Positions 34,452 to 42,794 of a stretch of 64,000 nucleotides of DNA are shown piece after piece. The DNA is taken from positions 1,364,001 through 1,428,000 of the forward strand of contig NZ_CP062973.1 in the NCBI RefSeq assembly GCF_017311165.1, given 5' to 3'. A program made the translations under genes and the position numbers. The notes below the pieces were generated by a model. It did no database searches, was not told the DNA's origin, and saw nothing but the letters and a program-made list of their open reading frames with translations. Each line of letters opens with the position of its first letter. Within the stretch, counting starts at the first letter, position 1. This stretch comes from Psychroflexus sp. ALD_RP9 (GTDB lineage: Bacteria > Bacteroidota > Bacteroidia > Flavobacteriales > Flavobacteriaceae).

Positions 34452-37400
34452 TTAGTGCGCTTTTTCTTTAGGAGATATTTGTAAAGGCTTCAATAATTCA
34501 TAAGCTTTTTTAATACTGCTAACTTGGGTGCTTTTGAGTAATAAACGTAAACCTTGTCGGGTTTCTTTTTCCTTTAAGACAAATTGTTTAGGATGCGTTT
34601 GCACATGCTGTAAGACTTCTCTAAAACGTGAGGTTTGGTAAAAAGGCGATTGTTGGTCGGCGATGAAGTAGCCAATTAATTGCTCTTTTTTTAAGACCAA
34701 TTTCTCTAAGCCCATACTAGCAGCAATCCATTTAAGGCGTACCGAATCGAGTAAATCTTGGGTTGGTACTGGAAGCGCACCAAAACGGTCGATAAGTTCG
34801 GCTTCAAAGGCTTGTAAGTCAGCCTCAGTTGAAATTTCATTAAGCTTGGTGTAAAGGCTTAAACGCTCTTTGACGCTATTGATGTAATCATCAGGAAATA
34901 AAATTTCAAAATCGGTATCTATTTGTGCATCTTTTACAAAAACAGTATCAACACTATTTTGTTCGTCTTCATACACCTCTTTAAATTCATTTTCTTTTAA
35001 TTCATCAATGGCTTCATTTAAGATTTTCTGGTAGGTGTCAAAGCCGATATCAGCAATAAAGCCACTTTGTTCACCACCTAATAAGTCGCCAGCACCACGA
35101 ATTTCTAAATCTTTCATGGCAATATTAAAGCCGCTGCCCAATTCTGAAAACTGCTCTAAAGCGGTGATGCGTTTACGGGCATCAGGTGTCATTAAGCTCG
35201 TAGGTGGCGTAATTAAGTAACAAAAGGCTTTTTTATTACTTCGGCCTACGCGACCGCGCATTTGGTGCAGGTCTGATATCCCAAAATTATGGGCATCATT
35301 GATTAAAATGGTATTGGCATTGGTCACATCTAGGCCGCTTTCTATAATGGTGGTAGAGACCAATACATCAAACTCATTATTCATAAACGCCAACATGAGT
35401 TGTTCGAGTTTTTTACCATCCATTTGGCCATGCCCGACACCAATTTTGGCATCAGGTACAAGCCGTTGAATCATCCCAGCGACTTCTTTAATATTTTCGA
35501 TGCGGTTATTGATAAAAAAGACTTGCCCACCACGTTGAATTTCATAAGCTACGGCATCCCGTATTTGATCTTCGGTGAAGCGAATTACATGGGTTTCAAT
35601 CGGGTAGCGATTGGGCGGTGGTGTTTTAATGGTTGATAAATCCCTAGCGGCCATTAAACTAAATTGAAGTGTCCGCGGAATAGGTGTAGCGGTTAAGGTT
35701 AAAGTATCTACATTAGCTTTAATGGTTTTGAGTTTGTCTTTAACAGAAACCCCAAACTTTTGTTCTTCATCAATAATTAATAAGCCTAAATCTTTAAACT
35801 TGACGTTTTTATTGACTAATTGATGCGTACCGATCACGATATCAATTTTTCCAGCTTCTAGTTCTTCTAAAACCTGACGGCGTTCTTTGGCGGTTCTAAA
35901 ACGGTTGAGGTAATCAACCGTAACGGGAAAATCTTTTAAGCGCTCAGAAAAGGTTTTATGGTGTTGAAAGGCTAAAATCGTGGTTGGCACTAAAACCGCG
36001 ACTTGTTTGCCATTATCAACCGCTTTAAAAGCAGCTCTAATAGCGACTTCAGTTTTACCAAAGCCAACATCTCCGCATACCAATCGGTCCATCGGCTGTT
36101 GACTTTCCATATCAGCTTTTACAGCTTCAGTTGCGGCGCCTTGGTCGGGTGTGTCTTCATAAATAAAAGAAGCTTCAAGCTCGTGCTGTAAATACGAGTC
36201 TGGCGCATATTGATAACCTTTGTCTAATTTTCGCTTGGCGTATAGTTTAATTAAATCAAAGGCAATTTGCTTAACCTTAGTTTTAGTTTTTTTCTTTAGG
36301 CTTTTCCAAGCTTTGCTTCCTAATTTATAAATTTTAGGTGCTTTGCCCTCTTTACCGTTGTATTTAGAGATTTTATGTAAAGAATGGATACTCAAATACA
36401 ACACATCACGATCGCCATACACTAGCTTAATGGCTTCTTGCTTTTGACCTTCTACATCAATTTTTTGCAAGCCACCAAACTGCCCGATGCCATGATCAAT
36501 ATGCGTAACATAATCGCCTACTTCTAAGCTGGTAAGCTCTTTTAGTGTAATGGCTTGCTTTTTGGCATAACCATTTTTAAGGTGGAATTTATGATAGCGA
36601 TCAAAAACTTGATGATCGGTGTAACATAAAATTTTGGCATTGACATCAACAAAACCTTGGTGTAGCGGTAAAACTGAAGTTTGGTAACTTAAGTTGTCGT
36701 CTATTTCGCTTAAAATATCTTTAAAGCGTTTGGCTTGCTGTTCGGTAGCACAGCAAATATAGTTGGTAAAGCCTGCGTTGCTGTATTCTTTGAGGTTTTC
36801 AACCAGTAAATCGAATTTTTTATTGAAGGCTGGCTGCGGTTTCGTGTCAAAATTTAAATGTGTTGTTGCTGAGAAGTAAGTTTGCCCATTAAGTTGAATA
36901 ATTGGGTAAGCTTCAAGTTGTTGCATGATGAGTGCCGCGTTGCAAAACAATTCGGCTGGTTGGGCATGTTTTACTTGCTGGCTTAATTGTTCGAAGGCCG
37001 TTTGGGCTTTTTCAAATAGAAGGTCTAATTGCTTGGCGAGTAAATCAGGCGATTTAAGTATGATCAAGCTGTGATTTGAAATATACTCAATAAAGCTCTG
37101 GCGTTTTTCATCTAGGGCTTTATTTTCAACATTCGGCATAATCGACACTTTTTTGTGTCGCTCTGTTGAGAGTTGAGTTTCGATATCAAAACTGCGAATA
37201 CTTTCAACTTCGTCTCCAAAAAACTCGATGCGGTAAGGTTCGTCATGGCTAAATGAAAACACATCAATAATACCGCCACGCACAGAAAATTCGCCAGGTT
37301 CAGTTACAAAATCAACGCGTTTAAATTTGTATTCAAACAAGACTTCATTAACAAAATCGATTGATAATTGGTCTTCCAGTTTAAGTTTTAAAATACTTTT

Positions 37401-37829
37401 GTTCAGCTCAGATTTAGTCACCACTTGTTCAAACAAAGCTTCAGGATAAGTCACGATGACTGATGGTTTTTTACGCGAATTAATGCGGTTTAAAACTTCA
37501 GCTCTGAGCAGAACATTAGCGTTGTCGGTTTCTTCAATTTGGTATGGTCGACGATAAGAGCCAGGATAAAATAATACTTGTTCATCACCGAGCAATTGTT
37601 CTAAATCATTTAAATGATAAGCCGCTTCTTCTTTGTCATCAAAAATAAGTAAAAATGGTTGGTCGAGTTTTTTGAAACATTCGGCCATGTAAAAAGAAAC
37701 CGCCGAGCCCACTAAATGGTCAAGTTTAAATTTTGGTGCGACGCCTTTTTCTTCAGCTTGAAGCGCATTTATTAATTGCTTGAAATTAGCTGAATTGGCT
37801 AGGGCTGTACTAATATTGGTCTTACTCAT
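34452..37829 (-). CDS. mfd: Transcription-repair coupling factor
   Basis: 1125-residue SF2 translocase that removes RNA polymerase stalled at DNA damage and recruits UvrA. Order of domains: UvrB-like N-terminus (about 1-330), RNA polymerase interaction domain (LEVGDYVTHIDHGIGQFGGL), translocase motifs GDVGFGKTEVA, DEEQKFGV, LTATPIPRTLQ and QMRGRVGRS, and the C-terminal regulatory TRCF domain. The frame stays open to 37871, but I start at ATG 37829 because a promoter -7 box lies at 37836-37843. A broken duplicate of its 3' end lies 1.7 kb downstream. Confidence 0.96.
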   Translation of the reverse strand: MSKTNISTALANSANFKQLINALQAEEKGVAPKFKLDHLVGSAVSFYMAECFKKLDQPFLLIFDDKEEAAYHLNDLEQLLGDEQVLFYPGSYRRPYQIEETDNANVLLRAEVLNRINSRKKPSVIVTYPEALFEQVVTKSELNKSILKLKLEDQLSIDFVNEVLFEYKFKRVDFVTEPGEFSVRGGIIDVFSFSHDEPYRIEFFGDEVESIRSFDIETQLSTERHKKVSIMPNVENKALDEKRQSFIEYISNHSLIILKSPDLLAKQLDLLFEKAQTAFEQLSQQVKHAQPAELFCNAALIMQQLEAYPIIQLNGQTYFSATTHLNFDTKPQPAFNKKFDLLVENLKEYSNAGFTNYICCATEQQAKRFKDILSEIDDNLSYQTSVLPLHQGFVDVNAKILCYTDHQVFDRYHKFHLKNGYAKKQAITLKELTSLEVGDYVTHIDHGIGQFGGLQKIDVEGQKQEAIKLVYGDRDVLYLSIHSLHKISKYNGKEGKAPKIYKLGSKAWKSLKKKTKTKVKQIAFDLIKLYAKRKLDKGYQYAPDSYLQHELEASFIYEDTPDQGAATEAVKADMESQQPMDRLVCGDVGFGKTEVAIRAAFKAVDNGKQVAVLVPTTILAFQHHKTFSERLKDFPVTVDYLNRFRTAKERRQVLEELEAGKIDIVIGTHQLVNKNVKFKDLGLLIIDEEQKFGVSVKDKLKTIKANVDTLTLTATPIPRTLQFSLMAARDLSTIKTPPPNRYPIETHVIRFTEDQIRDAVAYEIQRGGQVFFINNRIENIKEVAGMIQRLVPDAKIGVGHGQMDGKKLEQLMLAFMNNEFDVLVSTTIIESGLDVTNANTILINDAHNFGISDLHQMRGRVGRSNKKAFCYLITPPTSLMTPDARKRITALEQFSELGSGFNIAMKDLEIRGAGDLLGGEQSGFIADIGFDTYQKILNEAIDELKENEFKEVYEDEQNSVDTVFVKDAQIDTDFEILFPDDYINSVKERLSLYTKLNEISTEADLQAFEAELIDRFGALPVPTQDLLDSVRLKWIAASMGLEKLVLKKEQLIGYFIADQQSPFYQTSRFREVLQHVQTHPKQFVLKEKETRQGLRLLLKSTQVSSIKKAYELLKPLQISPKEKAH

Positions 37830-37835
37830 GGCTTG

Positions 37836-37843
37836 CAAATATA
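37836..37843 (-). promoter_or_regulatory. -7 element of mfd
   Basis: TATATTTG on the minus strand matches the TAnnTTTG consensus and ends six bases before the mfd ATG. The transcript would be leaderless or nearly so, as for dinB. It sets the start codon at 37829 and excludes the longer frame. A -33 TTTG at standard spacing was not found. Confidence 0.55.
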
Positions 37844-37936
37844 ATAGATTTTGCGAGGCTGTAGCGGTCAATTTTTCTATAAAAGAAGCTTAAAATCATT
37901 CAGGTATTGATCTATATAATTGAGCCATGAATCAAT

Positions 37937-37967
37937 ACGAGGATGAACAGTTTGTGTTCATCCTCGT
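37937..37967. terminator. GC-rich hairpin between ppc and mfd
   Basis: A 12-bp perfect stem (37937-37948 with 37956-37967) has a seven-base loop. It lies 24 bases past the ppc stop on the minus strand. There is no T tract in the direction of ppc transcription, so termination may be partial or factor-dependent. Confidence 0.55.
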
Positions 37968-37990
37968 TTATAATTTTAAAATATTCTCAT

Positions 37991-40498
37991 TTAAGCTGAA
38001 TTACGGCTAGCGTTAATGTTACCAAATAAACAACGAACGACTAATTTTTCATAAGTATCAAAGTCGGCATCTTTTTTCTGCATTTGAATTAAGGCGTGTT
38101 GCTGAATGCTGAGTAATGGTAAAATGATTTTCTCTCGTGCACTTATAGACTGTCTTGCTCTCGGTTCATTTTCCATCAATTCATTTTGTTTTGTCAGCTG
38201 AAGTACCCATTTTTTGGTCAGCAGATATTCTTCGCGCAAGCCTTTCCAAAAACTACCATAAGTAGAATGTTCAGCCATATAAGCCGTGAGAGGGAAATAG
38301 GTTTTTTTCATCGACATCATACTGTTGTGCACCAATGATTTAAAGAAGTTAGAAGCTTGGTACAATTCTTCAACTAATTCAAATTGGTCTTTGTATTGCT
38401 CTAAAGCAGTGCCTAAGCCATAATAACCTGGAATATTTTGTCTAATCATACTCCAAGAACCGACAAATGGAATGGCTCTTAAGTCTTTTAATTCTAGTTG
38501 AGCACTTGGTTTTCGTTTTGTAGGTCGGCTACCGATATTAGTAGCGCCATATTGTTTTAAAGGCGTCATATTTTCTAAATAGCCCGTAAACAATTCATGG
38601 TTTTTTAAGTCAAGGTATTTTTGATAGCTGATGTCTGATAAGTCGCCCATCACAGTTTTAAGCCTATCGCTTAAAGCTTTACTTTGCTTAGATTTAATAC
38701 CCGATAATAAGAGTTGCTCAAAGTTATAAGAGGCTTGTTCATGCGTACCAAATACGCTGGTAATGGTTTGTCCTTGAATGGTTAATTGTATGTTTTTATT
38801 TTCGATATCAGGACCTTGTGAGGCATAAAATTGGTGGGTTTTACCACCACCACGTGCTGGCGGACCACCACGACCATCAAAAAAGATGACGCTAATGCCA
38901 TAGTCACGTGAAAGTTTAGTGAGCGTTTCTTTGGTTTTAAAAATTTCCCAATTAGCTTTTAGATAACCGCCGTCTTTTGTGCCGTCAGAAAATCCTAGCA
39001 TGATATGCTGCTCATTTTGGCGAGCTTTTAGGTGTGATTGGTATGTTTTGTTTTCATAAAGGCTTTTCATGACATGATGTGCATTGCTCATACCTTGCAT
39101 GGTTTCAAAAAGTGGAACAATATCAATATTGATGTCTTCATCCTTATATCCTGAAAATTTGAATAAAGCATAAACGTTTAACACATCTGTAATTTTTTCA
39201 GCATTTGAAATGATGTAGCGATGCACACTTTTTAAACCATTTTTTTGCTGAAGAGACTGTAATTGTTGTACGTTTTTTAGCGTATCGCTTGTAAGTTCGT
39301 TAGCGTATTCACTGGGTTTTGCTTTGGTTTCACGTTGAGTTAAAACTTCAACTTGTTGCGCTTCATTTAGGTTTTTCCAGTCTAGATTAAATTCTTTTTG
39401 AACAATGTCTGTGATCACTATAGTATGAATGGAAGCATCCTGACGAATATCTAAGGAGGCAAAATGTGCGCCAAATAAATGAACACGACCTATGAAATCG
39501 TTAATTTCATCGATATAAAGGCTATTATAGTTTTCTATTATAATGGCTTTAACTTCTTCTAATGTTACCAAGATTTCTTGAGCGCTTAGTGATGCATCTT
39601 CTTGAAATATCTGGCGATACAATTGCTGTTTTAAGTTATTTAATAAAGCATCAGTTTTTCTAAAGCTTATTTTCTTCATCAGCCATTTTAAATGGTGATA
39701 ATAACATTTCATGATTGAAGTTCGCAGTTCTTTGGCCACATTTTGAGTTGTTTCAGCATGAACAAAAGGGTTGCCATCGCGATCGCCACCTGGCCAAAAG
39801 CCAAGTTGAAGTAATTGTGGGTTAAAATCAGGTTCAACTTCTAATCGGTCACAAATTTTATGGTAAAGCCTACCTAAAGTTTGGTAATACACATATCGTA
39901 AATAAAAAATGATGCTTTTGGCTTCTTGAAAAGGTGTTGGTTTTTCTTTATTAATAAACGGTGTAAAGGCTAGTTGTTGTAAACTCTTATCAATTTGTTG
40001 AATGTCGTTTATTTTTATGGCTTCTCTTAATTGATGCATAATACCTTGCACCGTATTAGGATAAAACTGAGTTGGGTGTGCTGTGAATACTACACGTACG
40101 CCAAAGTTTTTAAAATGCTCAAGGGTTTCAGGATCAAGCTTGTTGTTTTCGAAAAATGCGTCGATTCCAGCTTTGTTAAATTCGCTAAAGGCAGCATCTT
40201 CAACACTATCAAACAGGACAACTTGGCGTTCTATATACTGCACCATTCTAAACAAGAAATCAAATTTTTCTTCGGTGGTTTTAACTGTGGTGTGTTGCTT
40301 TAAGAAATCGGTAATGACTTGATCTGGGCTTAACTTTTGCTTGTAATAATCCAAGCTCATTTTTTGAAGTAAAGGCACATAAACGCCAGTGTGTTTAATA
40401 TTTTCGTTAGGTAGGTTGGTGAATAGGCTGTTATAAATAAGAAATTTATTGGTGATTAAATTTCTGAACTTTTCTAATTTTACTTCTGATAATTTCAT
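37991..40498 (-). CDS. ppc: Phosphoenolpyruvate carboxylase
   Basis: 835-residue anaplerotic enzyme that adds bicarbonate to PEP to form oxaloacetate for the TCA cycle. Catalytic signatures are VVFTAHPTQFYPNT (active-site His), the central LGFSDGTKDGGY, the glycine-rich loop FFDGRGGPPARGGGKTH, and GSRPTKRK near the C-terminus. It is a bacterial-type enzyme, slightly shorter than the enterobacterial form. It is monocistronic by context: a hairpin follows it and about 160 bases precede it. Confidence 0.96.
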   Translation of the reverse strand: MKLSEVKLEKFRNLITNKFLIYNSLFTNLPNENIKHTGVYVPLLQKMSLDYYKQKLSPDQVITDFLKQHTTVKTTEEKFDFLFRMVQYIERQVVLFDSVEDAAFSEFNKAGIDAFFENNKLDPETLEHFKNFGVRVVFTAHPTQFYPNTVQGIMHQLREAIKINDIQQIDKSLQQLAFTPFINKEKPTPFQEAKSIIFYLRYVYYQTLGRLYHKICDRLEVEPDFNPQLLQLGFWPGGDRDGNPFVHAETTQNVAKELRTSIMKCYYHHLKWLMKKISFRKTDALLNNLKQQLYRQIFQEDASLSAQEILVTLEEVKAIIIENYNSLYIDEINDFIGRVHLFGAHFASLDIRQDASIHTIVITDIVQKEFNLDWKNLNEAQQVEVLTQRETKAKPSEYANELTSDTLKNVQQLQSLQQKNGLKSVHRYIISNAEKITDVLNVYALFKFSGYKDEDINIDIVPLFETMQGMSNAHHVMKSLYENKTYQSHLKARQNEQHIMLGFSDGTKDGGYLKANWEIFKTKETLTKLSRDYGISVIFFDGRGGPPARGGGKTHQFYASQGPDIENKNIQLTIQGQTITSVFGTHEQASYNFEQLLLSGIKSKQSKALSDRLKTVMGDLSDISYQKYLDLKNHELFTGYLENMTPLKQYGATNIGSRPTKRKPSAQLELKDLRAIPFVGSWSMIRQNIPGYYGLGTALEQYKDQFELVEELYQASNFFKSLVHNSMMSMKKTYFPLTAYMAEHSTYGSFWKGLREEYLLTKKWVLQLTKQNELMENEPRARQSISAREKIILPLLSIQQHALIQMQKKDADFDTYEKLVVRCLFGNINASRNSA

Positions 40499-40599
40499 GC
40501 CTTAGAATTTAAAAAAACCAAGATAATAAAATTAGAAAAAGTCGAATATGACGAATGGCAGAAAACCTAAAAGTTATAGCATTGCGACTTATTTTAAAA

Positions 40600-40640
40600 A
40601 AAAACTTCAGCAATGGCCTATAGCCATAACTGAAGTTTTT
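40600..40640 (-). terminator. Terminator after the DUF4837 gene
   Basis: An 11-bp outer stem (40600-40610 with 40630-40640) and a 5-bp inner stem (40613-40617 with 40623-40627). Read on the minus strand it is followed by nine T residues. It lies 22 bases beyond the DUF4837 stop codon. Confidence 0.88.
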
Positions 40641-40662
40641 AAGCTGTGTTGTGTGTTAAAGT

Positions 40663-41637
40663 CTACTTTATAAATTGAGCAGAACGTAATATGGCTTCAA
40701 CCTCAATCATTTGTGTGCGTTTTGAAGCTGAAGGTTTAAAGACAAAACCTTCTAGCATCAGGTAGGTATTATCAGTTTTGTTTTTAACCGCATAAGTTAA
40801 AAAGGGACCGCCCATGAAAAAGCCTTTAACCTCCCAAGTACCTTTGACTTCATAGGCAAATTTACCATCGATTTTAGTTTCAAATAGATAAGGCGCATAA
40901 GCTTTTTCGGTACTCATAAAGCTCTCTTCGGTAGGCCCTGGAATTTTGGCTTGACCAATACTATCACGTACTTTAATGATGTTTTCAAGTATGTTATTGT
41001 CTTTCTCTATGCTTTCGGCTGGAACTTCGTAAATAGTAAGCTCCATACTACCATGTTTGATGTCTTTTCTCAACCAAATAAAGTTGTTTTCTGTTTTAGC
41101 ATAGCGATAAGCTGTAGGCAGGTTTAGGCTGATATTAAATTCGTCTCTAATGGCTTGGTCATCTTTTAAAGACTTAGCAATGCGTCTTTGTCGCTCTTTA
41201 ATTTCAGTAGCTTGCAAGTCGTTTATGACTCGGTCTGCATTTGCTTTAAGGAGAGAATCGAAGGCTTTTGCTGAGTTGGCACCAAATAAGTAGCCAACCT
41301 GAGGTTGAGCAAAGCTATCAACTAAACGTTGGATTTGAGGTTGTTTGGTATTTTCAAATTTGATAAAAATTCGATTTTTACGTGCAAAGCCTGTAAATAT
41401 TTCAGGAGGAATTTGTCTAAGATTAAACTGTGGTTCTTGTTGAGGTAAACCTTTAAAATCGGCGGCAAATACATCTCTGATATGCTCACCTAATTTTCCA
41501 TTCCACTGTTCATTTTCAATGATCACATTCAATTCGTTAAGGTTCCCTGACGACTCGGCAATGATTCGTTGACTTGGTTTGTTTTGGCAAGCTATAAATA
41601 GACTTATAATTGCAACTAAACTGGTAATTTTGCGCAT
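40663..41637 (-). CDS. DUF4837 family lipoprotein
   Basis: 324 residues from ATG 41637. The longer open frame would place seven codons before a normal signal peptide and is not favoured. The signal MRKITSLVAIISLFIAC ends in a lipobox (Cys 17). The mature part contains the repeated DUF4837 features NLNELNVIIENEQW and two similar halves with FIWLRKDIKHGSMELTIYEVP and GFFMGGPFLTYAV. The family is widespread in Bacteroidota and uncharacterised. It is the last gene before a strong terminator and probably belongs to the ctp-permease transcription unit, with about 70 bases between. Confidence 0.88.
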   Translation of the reverse strand: MRKITSLVAIISLFIACQNKPSQRIIAESSGNLNELNVIIENEQWNGKLGEHIRDVFAADFKGLPQQEPQFNLRQIPPEIFTGFARKNRIFIKFENTKQPQIQRLVDSFAQPQVGYLFGANSAKAFDSLLKANADRVINDLQATEIKERQRRIAKSLKDDQAIRDEFNISLNLPTAYRYAKTENNFIWLRKDIKHGSMELTIYEVPAESIEKDNNILENIIKVRDSIGQAKIPGPTEESFMSTEKAYAPYLFETKIDGKFAYEVKGTWEVKGFFMGGPFLTYAVKNKTDNTYLMLEGFVFKPSASKRTQMIEVEAILRSAQFIK

Positions 41638-41705
41638 AAAATTTATTTTAAAAGTCATTAAGACTCATCTAATATCATTCCAAACTTCACTAAATATTAA
41701 ATTTT

Positions 41706-42785
41706 TTATGATTTAACATCCAAAGCATCGCGAAGTGCATTACCGATAAGCATAAATGCCATAACTAGCGACATGATGGCTAAACCAGGAATTATTGCTA
41801 AATAAGCTTTGCCAACAATGATATAGCTGTAGTGGTCTTTAATCATGGCGCCCCAACTTGGGATAGGTGGTTGAGCCCCAATTCCCAAGAAACTGAGGCC
41901 ACTTTCGATTAAAATGGCAGCTGCAAAATTTGCTGCTGAAATTACAATAACAGGCGCGATAGCATTTGGCAAAATATGTTTAAACATGATGCTACGATGG
42001 CCTAAACCCAATGTTTTTGCGGCGACAATGTATTGTTCGTTTTTTAAACTGATAAATTGCCCACGGACTACACGTGCCACTTCAACCCACATAGTGAGTC
42101 CGACTGCTATAAATACCTGCCAAAATCCTTTGCCTAGCACAAGTGTGATGGCAATAACTAATAAAAGTGTCGGTATAGACCAAGTCACGTTGATGAGCCA
42201 CATAATGGCTTGATCTATTTTACCACCAAAATAACCAGCTATAGCTCCTAAACTAATGCCGATGAGAAGAGAAATGAAAACAGCTACAAAGCCAATAGAG
42301 AGTGAAATTCGGCTCCCAATAAGTAAACGGCTTAATAAGTCACGACCATATTTATCGGTACCGAGCCAGTAGGTTTGCTTATGGATGACTGAGTTGTTTT
42401 TCGAACTTAACTCAGATAGCGGAATAACTTGGTCGAATTCATTTTCTAAAATACCATAAGTGTTGTAAAATAAACTATCATTTTTGAGTTTGTAAGTTTC
42501 TATAGGAACAAATTCTGCTGAAGCCGATTTACCCGTTAAAAACCAAGTGCTATTTTCATTTACAACCGCTTTTTTGTAGAAGCCTTTTACAGTAAAGCCT
42601 GGCGGTTTTGAATGAATGCTTAAAGCCATTTGGTTGGCATTTGCTGAGTTGTCAGGAGCTATAATATAAGCTAACAAGGCAACTATGCTGATTAAAACGA
42701 CATAGACAAAACTAGAAACGCCCCAAAAATTACTTTTAAATTTTTGGAGCGCTAAATAAGTTTGTGAATGTTTATTTAACCACAT
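41706..42785 (-). CDS. ABC transporter permease, OppC/DppC type
   Basis: 359-residue permease of the peptide/nickel transporter family. An N-terminal membrane helix (about 20-42) is followed by a 70-residue extracytoplasmic loop. The permease core then follows, with about five helices and the EAA loop EQYIVAAKTLGLGHRSIMFKHILPNAIAP that contacts the ATPase. No ATPase, binding protein or OppB partner is encoded nearby, so these must be elsewhere in the genome. It starts nine bases after the tail-specific protease gene. Confidence 0.92.
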   Translation of the reverse strand: MWLNKHSQTYLALQKFKSNFWGVSSFVYVVLISIVALLAYIIAPDNSANANQMALSIHSKPPGFTVKGFYKKAVVNENSTWFLTGKSASAEFVPIETYKLKNDSLFYNTYGILENEFDQVIPLSELSSKNNSVIHKQTYWLGTDKYGRDLLSRLLIGSRISLSIGFVAVFISLLIGISLGAIAGYFGGKIDQAIMWLINVTWSIPTLLLVIAITLVLGKGFWQVFIAVGLTMWVEVARVVRGQFISLKNEQYIVAAKTLGLGHRSIMFKHILPNAIAPVIVISAANFAAAILIESGLSFLGIGAQPPIPSWGAMIKDHYSYIIVGKAYLAIIPGLAIMSLVMAFMLIGNALRDALDVKS

Positions 42786-42794
42786 GACAGCGGT

